Origin: Stratiolaelaps scimitus
Taxonomy: Eukaryota; Arthropoda; Arachnida; Mesostigmata; Laelapidae
DNA length: 64,000 nt
Assembly (NCBI GenBank): GCA_019614645.1
Contig: JABWDB010000007.1
Span: 1,426,001 to 1,490,000, forward strand
Direction of reading: 5' to 3'
Part shown: positions 22,764 through 40,499 of the stretch, in pieces
Layout: each line of letters starts with the position of its first letter
How positions within the stretch are numbered: position 1 is the stretch's first letter
Notes under the pieces: model-generated
The model's input: the letters and a program-made list of their open reading frames with translations, nothing else
What the model was told of the DNA's origin: nothing
Database searches by the model: none
Program-made: the position numbers and the translations under genes

Positions 22764-25700
22764 ATGGATTCAACAATGACGTCGTCGGCACAAGCGTGCG
22801 CGATGGTGTTTTCACCTCCTCAGAAAAAGGAGTCTCGCCCGCCGCCTTCCGAGTTCCTCCTGCTCAAACCCTTCTCAAAGGCGCCGTCGCTGCAAATGGA
22901 GCTTCCTCAGCCAGGTAGGCAAGCCGAGGTGGGATCAAATGGCACGCTTCTGTCATCGATAGATTCCCAAAACGCACAGAATCATAGTAGTCGAATCGTG
23001 CAATCATAACTTTGCTGGCTTTTTGCTTCTTGTCACATGTCACGCATTGCGCGGTGTGGCGTTCCTCGTCGGATGCCGCTGGACTCACGTCGACTTCGTG
23101 GTTTCATGCATCAGGAGGATGTCAAACCACTTTGCTGATGATACAGAATATCGACAATGTTTCAAGCAGAATTTTCTTCGAAATTCCCCACGGCAAACCC
23201 TTGGTCATACGACCTGAAACCATCGTCATTGGGCCCCAATCTGTAGAGGTTGGTTCATTTTTCTTTTGTGGAAAATATCGATTATAAATATAGGAGTGCA
23301 GTTGGTAGACGGATATGTGTAGAGAGTAGCGATTGAAATCAGGCGGATTGTACATTCTCTGTCTTGTCAGATAATCCTGAACGTCAGGTAATCGAGATTG
23401 GTGGTCAAGCAGGTTTGTAGCTGTTACACTACACTCTGGATTTTCTCTACATTTTCTGTATCTGACATATCCTATGCAATATAGCCCTTTTAGAAAATGC
23501 GATGAAAATCCGTCGATAGTCACCTCTCTTGCGGCACACACGATGCCATATAAAAGTTGGGGCCGAAACAACCCCGTTTGGATTACAGAACTGATGTCGC
23601 AAAGAAATCTAACTAACGCCGCAATTCGCCGCCCAACAACGATCTACTGTTTGTGTTAGCCTTGTCTGTTAGCTCATGTATTATACGATATACCGATAGA
23701 TACGGGTAGGTCTGAGTTAGTGCGTGGTGAATTAAATCGGGTAAAAACGAAATTTCTGCCGAAGTCTACAGTGTTATACTGAATAAGTGTATATCAAGGT
23801 CAAGTGTAGACTCAATCTTCGAAAGACTAGCCATAGTGGGCCTAAAAACGAGACAAAGAATCATATCATATTCATGTCACTGACCGGGCTGCCACCCCGG
23901 ATCAGTGTTCATGAAAGGAAGCACAACATGGCTAGGATCAGCCAAGAACACAGAACGCAACGTCGGCGACACGATTCTAAGAGGCATTCGAGGCGTCTCC
24001 AAAGGCCCCGCGTGCTAAGAGGGGGCTTTCCTGGTTTTGGTTTAGCTTTCTTACTGGCCGCAAGTCTTATGGGGATAGGATCTCTACTTTCTCTGATCTC
24101 AGATGAGTGGGATTTTGTACCCATATGAGAGGCATATCTGTAAGTTATCGACGACAACATCGATATGGGATACTTGCATCGAAGTTCTAACGGGCTCGTT
24201 CAGGTTGCAGGGCGGAGAATGAGGGACCCAGGAGCACCTTGGTGCGCCGACCATATGATAACGACATTTTGTCCTGCTGATTATCATACACCAATATTAG
24301 TGTGCCATTAGACCAAAACTAATAAAAATAATATGTAATGTCTATCTATTGGATGATGAACTATGATTTGGAGTGTGGCTAGTACTTAAAACGGTAATAA
24401 TAGTTAAAAACAAATAATCAGATATGAGAGATTGCCCATGAGCATCGCTGGTGAATTTTTATGGTGTCTCCGTTTAAACACAGGTAGCGAGTGATTAATG
24501 AACTATTTATTCTTACAAAGTTAGCCAATTAACGTCTCTTATGTGTAAGGAAAATCCAGACTCACGTTCACCGTTGTATGACAATAGATGTAAATCCTCC
24601 GAGGTTGTTCCGCTATGGTGGTTACGTAATCGAATCAAGCGAGATTTTTTCTTTCCATTGTCGAGAGAAAAGAGTTGAAGAACCCATCCTGATGAGTCGA
24701 TCCAAGCACTAGAAATGTCGTCGGGTACCAAGTTGCAACTGGACATCTGTGTACACCCTGACAGCCTATCAAAAATGTTGCCGATAAATCCTTAGACGTT
24801 GAGTCATTCGTCCCACCCAAAGCTCGTCGCGCATGAAAGCCCTACTACCTCTAGACGTGATTAGCAGATGTGCATATCTGATCAGCGAAATTTGCCTTGG
24901 ACTGCCCTATGGTCACCGCATTGACGTTTTCAATTTCCTCCTTTCCAGCTATTCGAGGTGACCGTGGTTGAGCCGACTGAATCGTTCCGCGCCACGGTGA
25001 AAGTGTTCGCCCCCGACATCAAGTTCTTCCGCGGGGGACAGGTGGGCACGCTTATAATAATAACCCTTAGTGACGTTAAAAGTCCACACGCTCAATCAGG
25101 CCCCCCCACAGGCTTATGAACTCGACAAAAAAAAATTGTTGCAGCTATTCATGTTCGACTGTCAGAGCCTTGAATCCGTATATTCCATCACGTTACGTAG
25201 TAGTAGTAATAGAAATAATCAATGTCGATCTCGTCTCTTCTATGTCTCTCTCGTTTTCTCTTCATAGGTGAATGTTTCAGTGACAGTGAAACGACAGGCA
25301 GCTAAAGTTGAGAAAAAGAAGCGTCCCAAAGCGGCTCCAGCCACGAAGCCCAAAGCTGTCACCGTGCCGGCGGTTTGTAGCTTATTTCAATTTCATCTTG
25401 ATTCTTCTCCGACTAATGCTACATTTCGGGGTTATAATGATATAAGCGATCACGACAGTGGAAAGCCAAAATCGGCGTACCAATTTCGATCTCTTCTATG
25501 AACATTCAACGCGTGTACATCGACTCGTAAATGAATCTTCCAATGATCTCTCGCACGATCATCGGTTGTCACTTGCCAATTCTATATTTCGGACTTCGGT
25601 ACTATTTCTGCTATCAGTTTCTTGTAGTGGACAATACCAAGCCAACGATGTCTATTTCATTTTAGTGTTAGGAGTCCTTCCGTACTCTAGAAAAATTGTA

Positions 25701-26381
25701 ACGACAAACAAATCAAACTGTGATAATTCTATCGGTACCAACTAATCTATGGTTCCTGGCGCTATGGAACAACACTGCGCGAAACGGATTTGTCATAGGC
25801 CGGAGCCCGGCAGGTTCGAGCCCCGTAAATCCTTTTGAAATAAAAGGAGCTCTTCTCTAGTTTTTCCAATGAAAATGTTTCCATTGAAGTCAGTGAGCGA
25901 GCGTGCGATGTGATGACTTGTACACTGCTGATTTAGCCATTTACATTGTTAGTGTCTTCTATGCAAGGGTCGTCAATGCAACCAAACCGAGCATTTCTCA
26001 GTTATGACACAATGTGACAAGCTAATTAAAATAACTTTGTCCTTTAATGATATGAATCATAGGAATTCAAGTTTCAGCCATCTCGAGAGGAACGTAAAAA
26101 AGCAACTCAGAAAGGAGATTTGACCACGCTCGGGAATGACACCAAATTCGAAACGCAGGCGTCTGCTCTGGAGACCCCAACCGTGCTGCGGCCGATCGAT
26201 CAGACGTTCAATCTTGACGACATTCGCAGGTTGGACGGCCGAAAATAGTTGCATATACATATATATATATATATATAACTAATAGTTATATATATATATA
26301 ACTATTAGTTATATATATATATAACTAATAGTTATATATATATATAACTATTAGTTATATATATATATAAAAATAGTTATA

Positions 26382-26413
<32 letters not shown>

Positions 26414-27826
26414 CTATTTTCGTTGAACAAATATGAAATTAGTTATTTTTTTATTACGTAGGCAGGGGCTCGTCGGTAGTATCATCGGAGTCGCCGCATA
26501 ATTACATAGGCATTCAAAAGAGCATGTGCCAACTTCGCAAATCGAATCATAGACAGTTAACAGGTGGCCTCTACTCATCACAATGGCAGGCAAACGAACC
26601 TCATCAAAACAGCGATGGACGTGAACCAGACCTATTTGGTTCCTTCAAAAGCTGCCGACACTGACCCTCGTGATCCTGTGGCATTTATACGTCAAGCGGT
26701 GAGCACAGAGCAATGTAATGTGCGCACGGCCGTATTCAAGTATCTCGATTTTGCCAAGGCTCGCGATGCGAGCGTGTCTCCGGCGTCGCAACAGCAGAGG
26801 AAGGGTGAGTAATGGCCGTTGAGCAGCGAACTCGTAGGGGGTCGTCGAGCAGTAGCCGAACAAATCATAATCACCCACTCTCGTATTTCTCATATTGCAG
26901 CAATGAACAGCATGTTGCAACAGCTATTGCCGGCCATTCACGATGGCCGAATGACGTTCGTATTCCAACAGTTGGCACAGATTCGGCAGGAGCAGGCCGG
27001 GGCCCAAGGAGAGCATCCTGAAACTCAACCAGGCAACGAGGATGAGAATGAAACTCAGGATAAGGAGAACGCGCGACCTGTTCCCGCTAAACTCCTGCAG
27101 GTTTGTTATACATCAAGAGTGTTCAGCTTCTGCACGGAATTGAATTTTTGCCACGGGTGGAAGAGGACGGCGCCACACGCTGCGTTCTAACGTTTATGCT
27201 ACTTTATGGCCGTTAATGATAATAGCATAAATAGCCTTTTTTCACACTAGAATCACCTCGGCAAATTTTCGAGACAAGCTTCGAAGGTCCTGGTTTGGAA
27301 AGAAATGCGATTATACATATATATATATAGAAACGTTGTACGAATGTTTCTCTTATCAACGAACCGTACCAGCTGACAGTAGTTGCAAATTGCAACTTAT
27401 TGCAGCATAATACACCGATGTATTATTATCCATGCGTGGCATGTTATCACACATATTGTGTGCTTAGGTATACGTGCTCATTAGCGAAATGCGAACCGGT
27501 CAATTATCGTTCCCTCCGAATCCACGTGTCGTTTCGTTCAGGTACGCGGTATTGAAAACAGATCGCGTCGCTCGTCCAACCTTACAACGTCATCACCAAA
27601 ACACCAGCAATCGGCGGACATCACCTCATTAGCGGTGACGCATTGCGTCGACCTGGATACGCCCGAACGTCTATCGGGCATGTCACAGAGGACTGTTGGT
27701 GAAATGGTTTCAAATTATCTTCCTGAGGGCGTTTCGCCGTTAGATCTGATGGCGGTGGCTTCGCCAGACGTCAGCGCTATCTACCCCATCGGAGGCAGTG
27801 ATCCGCCGTTAGCACCGTCGGAGTAG
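22764..27826 (+). CDS. unrecognised eight-exon protein, about 443 aa
   Basis: Proposed exons: 22764-22928, 23147-23248, 24949-25041, 25268-25372, 26063-26229, 26590-26804, 26901-27100, 27542-27826. All have GT-AG ends and the phases close. Exon 1 begins at ATG 22764 behind an acceptor (tccttcag, 22718) and reads PPPSEFLLLKPFSKAPSLQM. Exons 2-4 give a beta-rich stretch (PHGKPLVIRPETIVIGPQSV, then FRATVKVFAPDIKFFRGGQ) and a Lys/Ala/Pro basic linker (KKKRPKAAPATKPKA). Exons 6-7 are helical and Gln-rich (MNSMLQQLLPAIHDG, FVFQQLAQIRQEQ), followed by an acidic stretch. The C-terminus is Ser/Pro-rich, ending LAPSE. The basic and disordered composition suggests a nuclear protein (inference). I do not recognise a family. 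Exons 1-2 and the donor choice 22914 versus 22928 are the least certain; 22928 is preferred because only it keeps phase with exon 2. Confidence 0.65.
25741..25870 (+). repeat. possible diverged SINE/tRNA-like element
   Basis: Contains a good polymerase III B box (GGCAGGTTCGAGCCCCG) followed by CCTTTTGAAATAAAAGGAGCTC. This loosely resembles the ATATAAGAGAGCTTAAG body of the SINE copies at 37763 and 43421. A cloverleaf could not be folded. It lies in the intron between exons 4 and 5 of the 443-aa gene. Confidence 0.4.
26252..26415. repeat. alternating inverted AT minisatellite in an intron
   Basis: Runs of (TA)n are separated by AACTAATAGTT and its reverse complement AACTATTAGTT in strict alternation, with a unit near 28 bp. 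Each core is inverted relative to the next, so any neighbouring pair can form a hairpin. It ends in a longer pure TA run with AAATAGTTATAG and AACTATTTTC flanks that also pair. It fills about half of the 360-bp intron between exons 5 and 6 of the 443-aa gene. Confidence 0.9.
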
Positions 27827-27829
27827 TTC

Positions 27830-30800
27830 CAACAGACCGAGATCTACGTAGTAACGTACGCCAATATTATGTATATGCCTGTACAAAAACGGAGTTAAAA
27901 AAAAGGAAGCTTTCCCTTAAACAAAAGCCAATGACACGTAATGTTGTAGACCTTGACAACAAGTTGAACGAAGTGGACCATAGACGAAAATTTACGATTT
28001 GGCGAGCTGGTCATTTACGGCTGCAAGTTATCACCCGTCATTATAAATATTTTTCGGCAACGAACGGATTTGTGGAGATTATACGGTAGCAGTGTAGTGT
28101 ATTGTATTCAGTTTGTTCATCGTTTTGTGAGTTGTTCGATACTGCACCCGTTTGCCGTGGACAGTGCGCCTGCATTTGACAACTAGGCAAATAATCGGAG
28201 ACTGACATCTGTGTCTTGAAAGTGTTTATGTGCGGCTACATGCTATAGAAATTCAGGAACGTGTAAACTAGTAAGATAACCTTCGGGTTCTCCTCGGACA
28301 CGCCTATCAGATAAGATAACCCTTTTTCTCGGACACGCCTATCAGACAAGGCCAAAGCAAGCTTCAGCATAGAGCAAGCAGATAAATAAAATGAACAACG
28401 AAGATATTGCTGCTCGACCTTGTGGTTGATACAGAGGTTTAAATGGGCGGATACAAGCTGGCTGTGGCCATTAGCACAGTGGATCTGGTATACAGTACCG
28501 TTCGATTCTAGCACATCACAACACTATCAGTGATGAGCCGCTGGTATCATATGGGGAAGTGGGACTCATCATAGTGACTCCTCTGGGTTGTAGTCCTAAA
28601 AGAAGTAACGAATAGGAACCGCTTAACGAACATATCTGATTTGCAAAATAAATGCCTATTTATTCCGTTATTAGACACTGTGAGGGGGACAACTCATTTT
28701 TTAGCGATTTTGCTTGGAATATGTATTTGTTGGACCTACAAATAGGAGAGATATCATTTGTGCCAATGTTTGCTTGAAAAATATTAATAAAATAAAACTA
28801 ATAAAGAAAAATAGAATTACTAAGTATTCTAGATTGCTACCAGCTCACTCAGGGACAGGTCAGGTATAGAGCCTTGTCCAGTGTTGAAAATCGCTAAGTT
28901 CGTAGACTGGAAGTGTATCTCTAGTCAACTCGTGAGTAATTCTCACAGTGGCTGACATCTCGTAAACCTCAACAGGTAGACATTTGTGTAACAACATGTG
29001 GCAAAGACTTTAGTAAGTAATTTTTCTCCTCCGATTGCAAGACGCTCACGTAGGTCTGCGGGTTCGACCCCCACCGTTGCACATTTGCATCTAAAGGGAT
29101 TGTCCGTCTTAGGAAGCAATGCCAAACGCACTACTGTAGACGTTAAATGTTATCTGCGGGTCAGCCTGGAATATTTATTAGGTAATTTTTCTCACTCTGA
29201 GGAAAACTCCCAGTTCAAATGGCCGCAGCTGTAACTGTTTTCAAGCGGGAAGGGAAGCATGTGTCAATACCACGGCCGCCTTTGATTCATACCTTAAAGA
29301 CTCTTTTATTTTTTCCTTGTTCGCGCTTTTCTTTCTACTTAATTAACTTAGTCATGTGGCCAGCCCTAGTCGATGGAGCGATATGTTCGGTTTAATTCCG
29401 CTAACGAACAAGTCTCAGCACGTTAAGTAATACACGAAATCTCGACTTCGATAGAGTCGTTCCTTAATGGGATAAGTGTGTTTGTCACTTTGAAACAGGG
29501 TACCACATCTCTGTGGCACCCTTAGATGTTCGGAGTCGTACGCACGCTACAGGGAGTGCCCTCGATGACATTTACCACCAGTTTTCAGTTGGGCGTGTAC
29601 CTTCTCAAATAACCAGACACCCTTCAGAACACGGTTCAACGTTTAGCATTCGAAGACGCAAGCTTTTTACGTTCCCTCGACACTCGCTGAATAACAATTG
29701 CCTCAATGGACATAAAAATAGCTCGACACCTCATTCCTTATTGTCAAGTAACGTCGAAGCAGGCTGAGTGGTAGGCTTGACACTCGTTGTCTCTCAACCA
29801 CTGGTAAGTCTCAGCTGCTTTCTCTTCCTCTTCGTGACACAGTTAATTTTAGCGGGTCTTCATCCTTGATATCAGATACATGAACGAAGCTCTAAGCTAT
29901 GTAAGCTGTTTTCATTTGTGTTACTCACGTGGGCCGTTCATAGATATGGTATAAAGCGCAGAGCGAAGATCGTTGGTGACTGGGCGAGTTGCCGGCACAC
30001 TACTCCAACGGCGGTAGCATTATGTGAGATAACTGGAATTAGTTGACACAAGCTGAAGTATTACAGATACGATTACGAGGATTATGGTGACCAACAATCG
30101 AAGATGTCCTATGAATCGTGTGGTCTAACACACAACCATAAATACGATCACTGTGTGACGAGGGCCTGTTAACAGAGTGTTCATTTTCTGAACTAGACGT
30201 TTGTGACGTTTCATTGATAGCGAATCATCGTCCGATGCGTTGCATTAAGGAACACGTCGGCTTGAACAAGTGCTGATTAGGGTGTACCCAATTGCACTTA
30301 TTATTATTATTGTATTATTGTAATTACTTCTACTGCTACTACTACTGCTACTCTACATTTGCCGTATAATTGTTCCCGCGATTAATGAAAAAGGACGAAA
30401 TCCAGTTAGCGCTGTTTGGAGCAACATCAATTGTTGGGCGCCCTCGACCACCGGGTTCGGCCCACCAGTGCGGAGTGATTTGCCATTGCACAAAAACAGT
30501 TCTAAATATGAGAATAAATACAAGCCACGGGTATTATTCATTGGCAACACTTTGCTTCTTTTATTATTATTATTTTTATTAATATTAATATTACCAACAG
30601 ATCAACTCACCGGGCAAAAATATTAACTGTAATCAGCAGCATTCATCTAATCCTTCAAAAACCTACACCACTCGATCACCGTTCGTCTTCACCGTTGCTT
30701 TTGTTGTTGTTATTGTTGTGGTTGTTGAGAGTGATGGTGTCATCAACAATCGTCAACTGCAATCTTCAGTTTCATCATTGTTTAACGCCTTGAAAAGAAC

Positions 30801-32737
30801 AAAAACTCGTCACATTTCGTCGAGCTGCCGACGTCCGTGAGTTCTTGTCCAAGTGATTTATTTTTATTCGTTTATATTCTATTTAACCCTAAAATAAATA
30901 TTTATAAACATCTTTCTTTCTTCCAGGATTGCTCTTTCTTAGTTTCCTATATCCCATGATCGCCTTCTCGATCTCTCTCTCTCTCTCTTTCGCTCTCTCT
31001 CTCTCATCTCCCTCAATATATCTATATATTCGTACTTTAATGAATACAGGCAGCGGGGTCACGGCTGACGCTTACCACACAACGTTCTCAATAGGTGAAG
31101 CATAGACGTCACACAGTTTTCGCACGCTTAGCTTGTTTTTGTCTTCTTGTAGTACAATTGTCCAGGGGGTTTACTTCTCTCTTTCTCTCTGGGTGTTTCT
31201 TTCTCCTTCTAAATAATAACGGGTTAATTTAAACAGGAAACAACACAGCTATAAGTGGAAGATAGCAATTCCCTAGTTCTTAGATAAATCAATAAGTTCG
31301 ACGTTAGAATAACAGCATTCGAGACGACGAACATATGCGTTGTTCATGCTATGTGTACCCTTCCTCTCGCGCGCTGTCCCTTCTCGCTATCGATGTGCTC
31401 TTTCTAGAATCGACGGCTGCGCACAGGAACAGCTCATTGCGAGTTGGTTTTTTCGCTGTTCCAGTTTTCTACTGGTTATCTTTGTTTAATACCCATTACG
31501 GCCAATACCACCGCCGCGTTCTCTGCGACAAGCAGCTAAAACAATGAACAAAGGCATTACGAATCGACGCCCATACATGCACACACACGCACACACATGA
31601 TTGGATACACAAACGAAGGTTGCTTGCAGCGAGGGATGACCCCGGATTGGCGCCTCCTTTACCCAGTGCCATTGTGGGATTCTGCCTTAACTATACGTGC
31701 GAAAGACACCGGTATCATTGTTTTCTGTATTTCGCCATCTTTCACCAGTCAGTTTCGTCCTCACAGCTGAGTTCTTCCAGGACTCAATTTGCTCATGCTT
31801 GCTAAATGCACCGCTTGCTCGTCGGCGGGCAATTTATTTGTCACTCGAGAGCTTGAAAGACCCTACAACGATTAACAACTACGCTGCCTCCCCCGACGCG
31901 GCTCGCCAATGCTAAACAACAGCCGGACAGTATCATAGATGGGTAGTAGTATCGGTCGCTAACAACCGACGTATTGTCGTATCGTTCCCTGGTCTTTGTG
32001 TGTGTATGTGGATGTATATTTGTTTGTTTATGTATTCCCGCTGTGCTCCCCAGTAATGAAATGTACCAATAATAATAGTAATACCTCTTCTTCCGTCATA
32101 TAAGAATTCCGCTAGATTGTGTTTCTTTTTTCTTCAATACAAATTTAGAACAATGCTACGCTAAGATTATACTATGCTTTTGGATTCGGTCTGTACACCT
32201 CTGATGATGCGTCCAACCAATCGAAAATAATGCGTTGTTTTAACGTAACGGATACTGCCTTGATTGCACCCCCGCCCCCGACGCTAATTAGATGTGTTGC
32301 AGTCTTCAACAATGTGTCAGATAGGTTTCCGCACGTTGATTCCGTTAACCTCTTCCAATAATGGATGCGTCTCGGCTTGCTCGTTGTCGCGCACTAGTTT
32401 TGGGCAGATAATGTCCATTAGCTTATTTCTATCATCAGCTTCCACTAATCGTCATCTGCTGATACGTTTATTTTCTTGCTTATGGACAGGTGGGCGCTGC
32501 AACCCACGATTGCCGACATGTATATTCGTCATCTCACCTATCTAACCCTACACACGCTAGCCACAGTGAACCTTCGTCGAGCTTAAACAAGTACCTGTAC
32601 ATGTCTATAATATATGACTTTCCATTCAACCGTTAGAGCTAATCAGCTGCTAGGAGTTCTAGATCCACTTTCAAAGGTCCCGTCGAAACTGTTCCTGGCT
32701 ACGGGGGTGGCTCTCGAGCAGCATCGCCTTCCGGCGT
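27830..32737. other. intergenic between the 443-aa gene and LETM1
   Basis: About 4.9 kb with no gene recognised. AATAAA at 28385-28390 could end the plus-strand mRNA. A tandem duplication lies at 28275-28349. CT-rich (30970-31012) and trinucleotide tracts occur. TTTATT at 32468-32473 (AATAAA on the minus strand) could serve LETM1. A tRNA-like B box (GCGGGTTCGACCCCC) at 29058-29072 has no convincing cloverleaf. Confidence 0.45.
28275..28349 (+). repeat. two-copy tandem repeat
   Basis: A unit of roughly 37 bp, GATAACC...CTCGGACACGCCTATCAGA, occurs twice in a row with small differences in the middle. It is probably a local duplication without further meaning. Confidence 0.8.
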
Positions 32738-39390
<6,653 letters not shown>

Positions 39391-40166
39391 GATTCCGAGC
39401 GGGTGTGCGTTTACAACCACTGATCTCCGGCGACACACGAACGCGCACAGTACGAGATACCTAGACAACAGGAAGACGAACGGAGATCATGACGAGCGGG
39501 GAACACTTACACACACATATTCATAGACGGTGACGCACAGACCAGGAGGAACAGAAGCGATCGAATGTTTGCACAACGACGGCCACTGGCAGCAACAGCG
39601 CCAGCAAGCGCACACACGATCGCGCCGCCGTTTCACTCGTCCGTCAGCCGCCGAGATCCTCGAAACAGAGCTAAGGCGACTTTGGGTGCGTGTATGTGGA
39701 AGCGAAACAATCAGCCATCCCGTGGCCCGCCGCTGTGTGTATACAGGGCAAAACTTTCCGCTCGCTCGAAAATTCACGGAACACATCCCGGCATGTCGCA
39801 CCGTTGCTAACGTTAGCGGCAGAACGACAGCGGTACAGCCACCGTTGTGTTCCTGCGCACGGTGCAAAGAGAGACTAGCGAGAGCACTAGGGGGAGAGAG
39901 AGAGAGACAGGAGGAGGAGCGTGCGTGAAGGGTCGAGATAACGCGCGCGCGGAAAATTTCAAATTGAAACAACACGAGGCGGATAGGTAGCCTGAGCTGA
40001 CAGCCCGAAAGTTGTATTGTTTTGAAATATAGTGACTATATTGCTCATTTTCCTCTCGAGCAGTAATTGTCATTAAGGCTATCCCAGATTGGTTGTAGTC
40101 ACTGAGAGGTACAGGGGTATTTACTTTGGATATTTATATACATATATTTATTCAAACATAAAAGAA
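39391..40166. other. 5' flank of LETM1, GC-rich promoter-like region
   Basis: GC-rich up to about 39960 with a purine-rich GAGAGAGAGAG stretch (39889-39908) and CGCGCGCG (39941-39948). It is the expected position of the LETM1 promoter and 5' UTR. Open frames here on both strands overlap each other and show no protein motif. Confidence 0.4.
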
Positions 40167-40405
40167 TTAGGAATTATGGGGGGTGGGGGGATTAGCTGGG
40201 ACCGGGGCTGGGGCCGACATTGTCCCGAGAAAGGCGATGCCATTGCCTCTTTGCACAGCGGATCCTGAAGATCCTGCGCGCTTGCCCCCGGTGGCGCGGA
40301 TCAGCCTATGGTAGACCTCTTCGAGGAAGTTCACAGTGAGGGAGCCGTGCCCGCCTAAGGCCTCAAAAGCAACGAGGGGAAAAAAGTGGGAGTGGTGCCT
40401 GGAGT
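40167..40405 (-). pseudogene. retrotransposon ORF C-terminal fragment
   Basis: The minus-strand frame reads HSHFFPLVAFEALGGHG, FLEEVYHRLIRATG, then AVQRGNGIAFLGTM and a Pro-rich end with a stop at 40167. This pattern (FxPxxxETxGxxG ... RL...TG ... QRGNAxxxLGT) is the recurring C-terminal signature that follows the reverse transcriptase in many non-LTR element ORFs annotated in animal genomes. Nothing upstream continues the RT, so it is a 5'-truncated, probably dead insertion. The recognition is from motif memory; element family not determined. Confidence 0.6.
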
Positions 40406-40499
40406 GCGGCGTAGTTCCGTCGCTCGGCCCGCTCCGCGTACTTCGATAGTAAACGACTCTACGTGACCGCGGAACAGCGGTTGCAGATAGCAAGGACAA

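Noticed and set aside
23787..24128. 113-aa plus-strand open frame with a hydrophobic C-terminus
   Set aside because: It lies inside an intron of the 443-aa gene, has no known motif and no splice sites that would include it.
28436..28505. tRNA-like stretch with GTGGCCATTAGCACAGTGG and CGTTCGATTC
   Set aside because: A- and B-box-like words are present but the cloverleaf does not close; at most a SINE relic.
29036..29080. tRNA-like sequence with a good B box
   Set aside because: No acceptor or anticodon stem could be folded and no A box at the right distance, so not called as a tRNA.
39487..39975. Frames of up to 162 aa on both strands upstream of LETM1
   Set aside because: CpG-rich promoter region; low-complexity Arg/Ser/Cys content and no family similarity.
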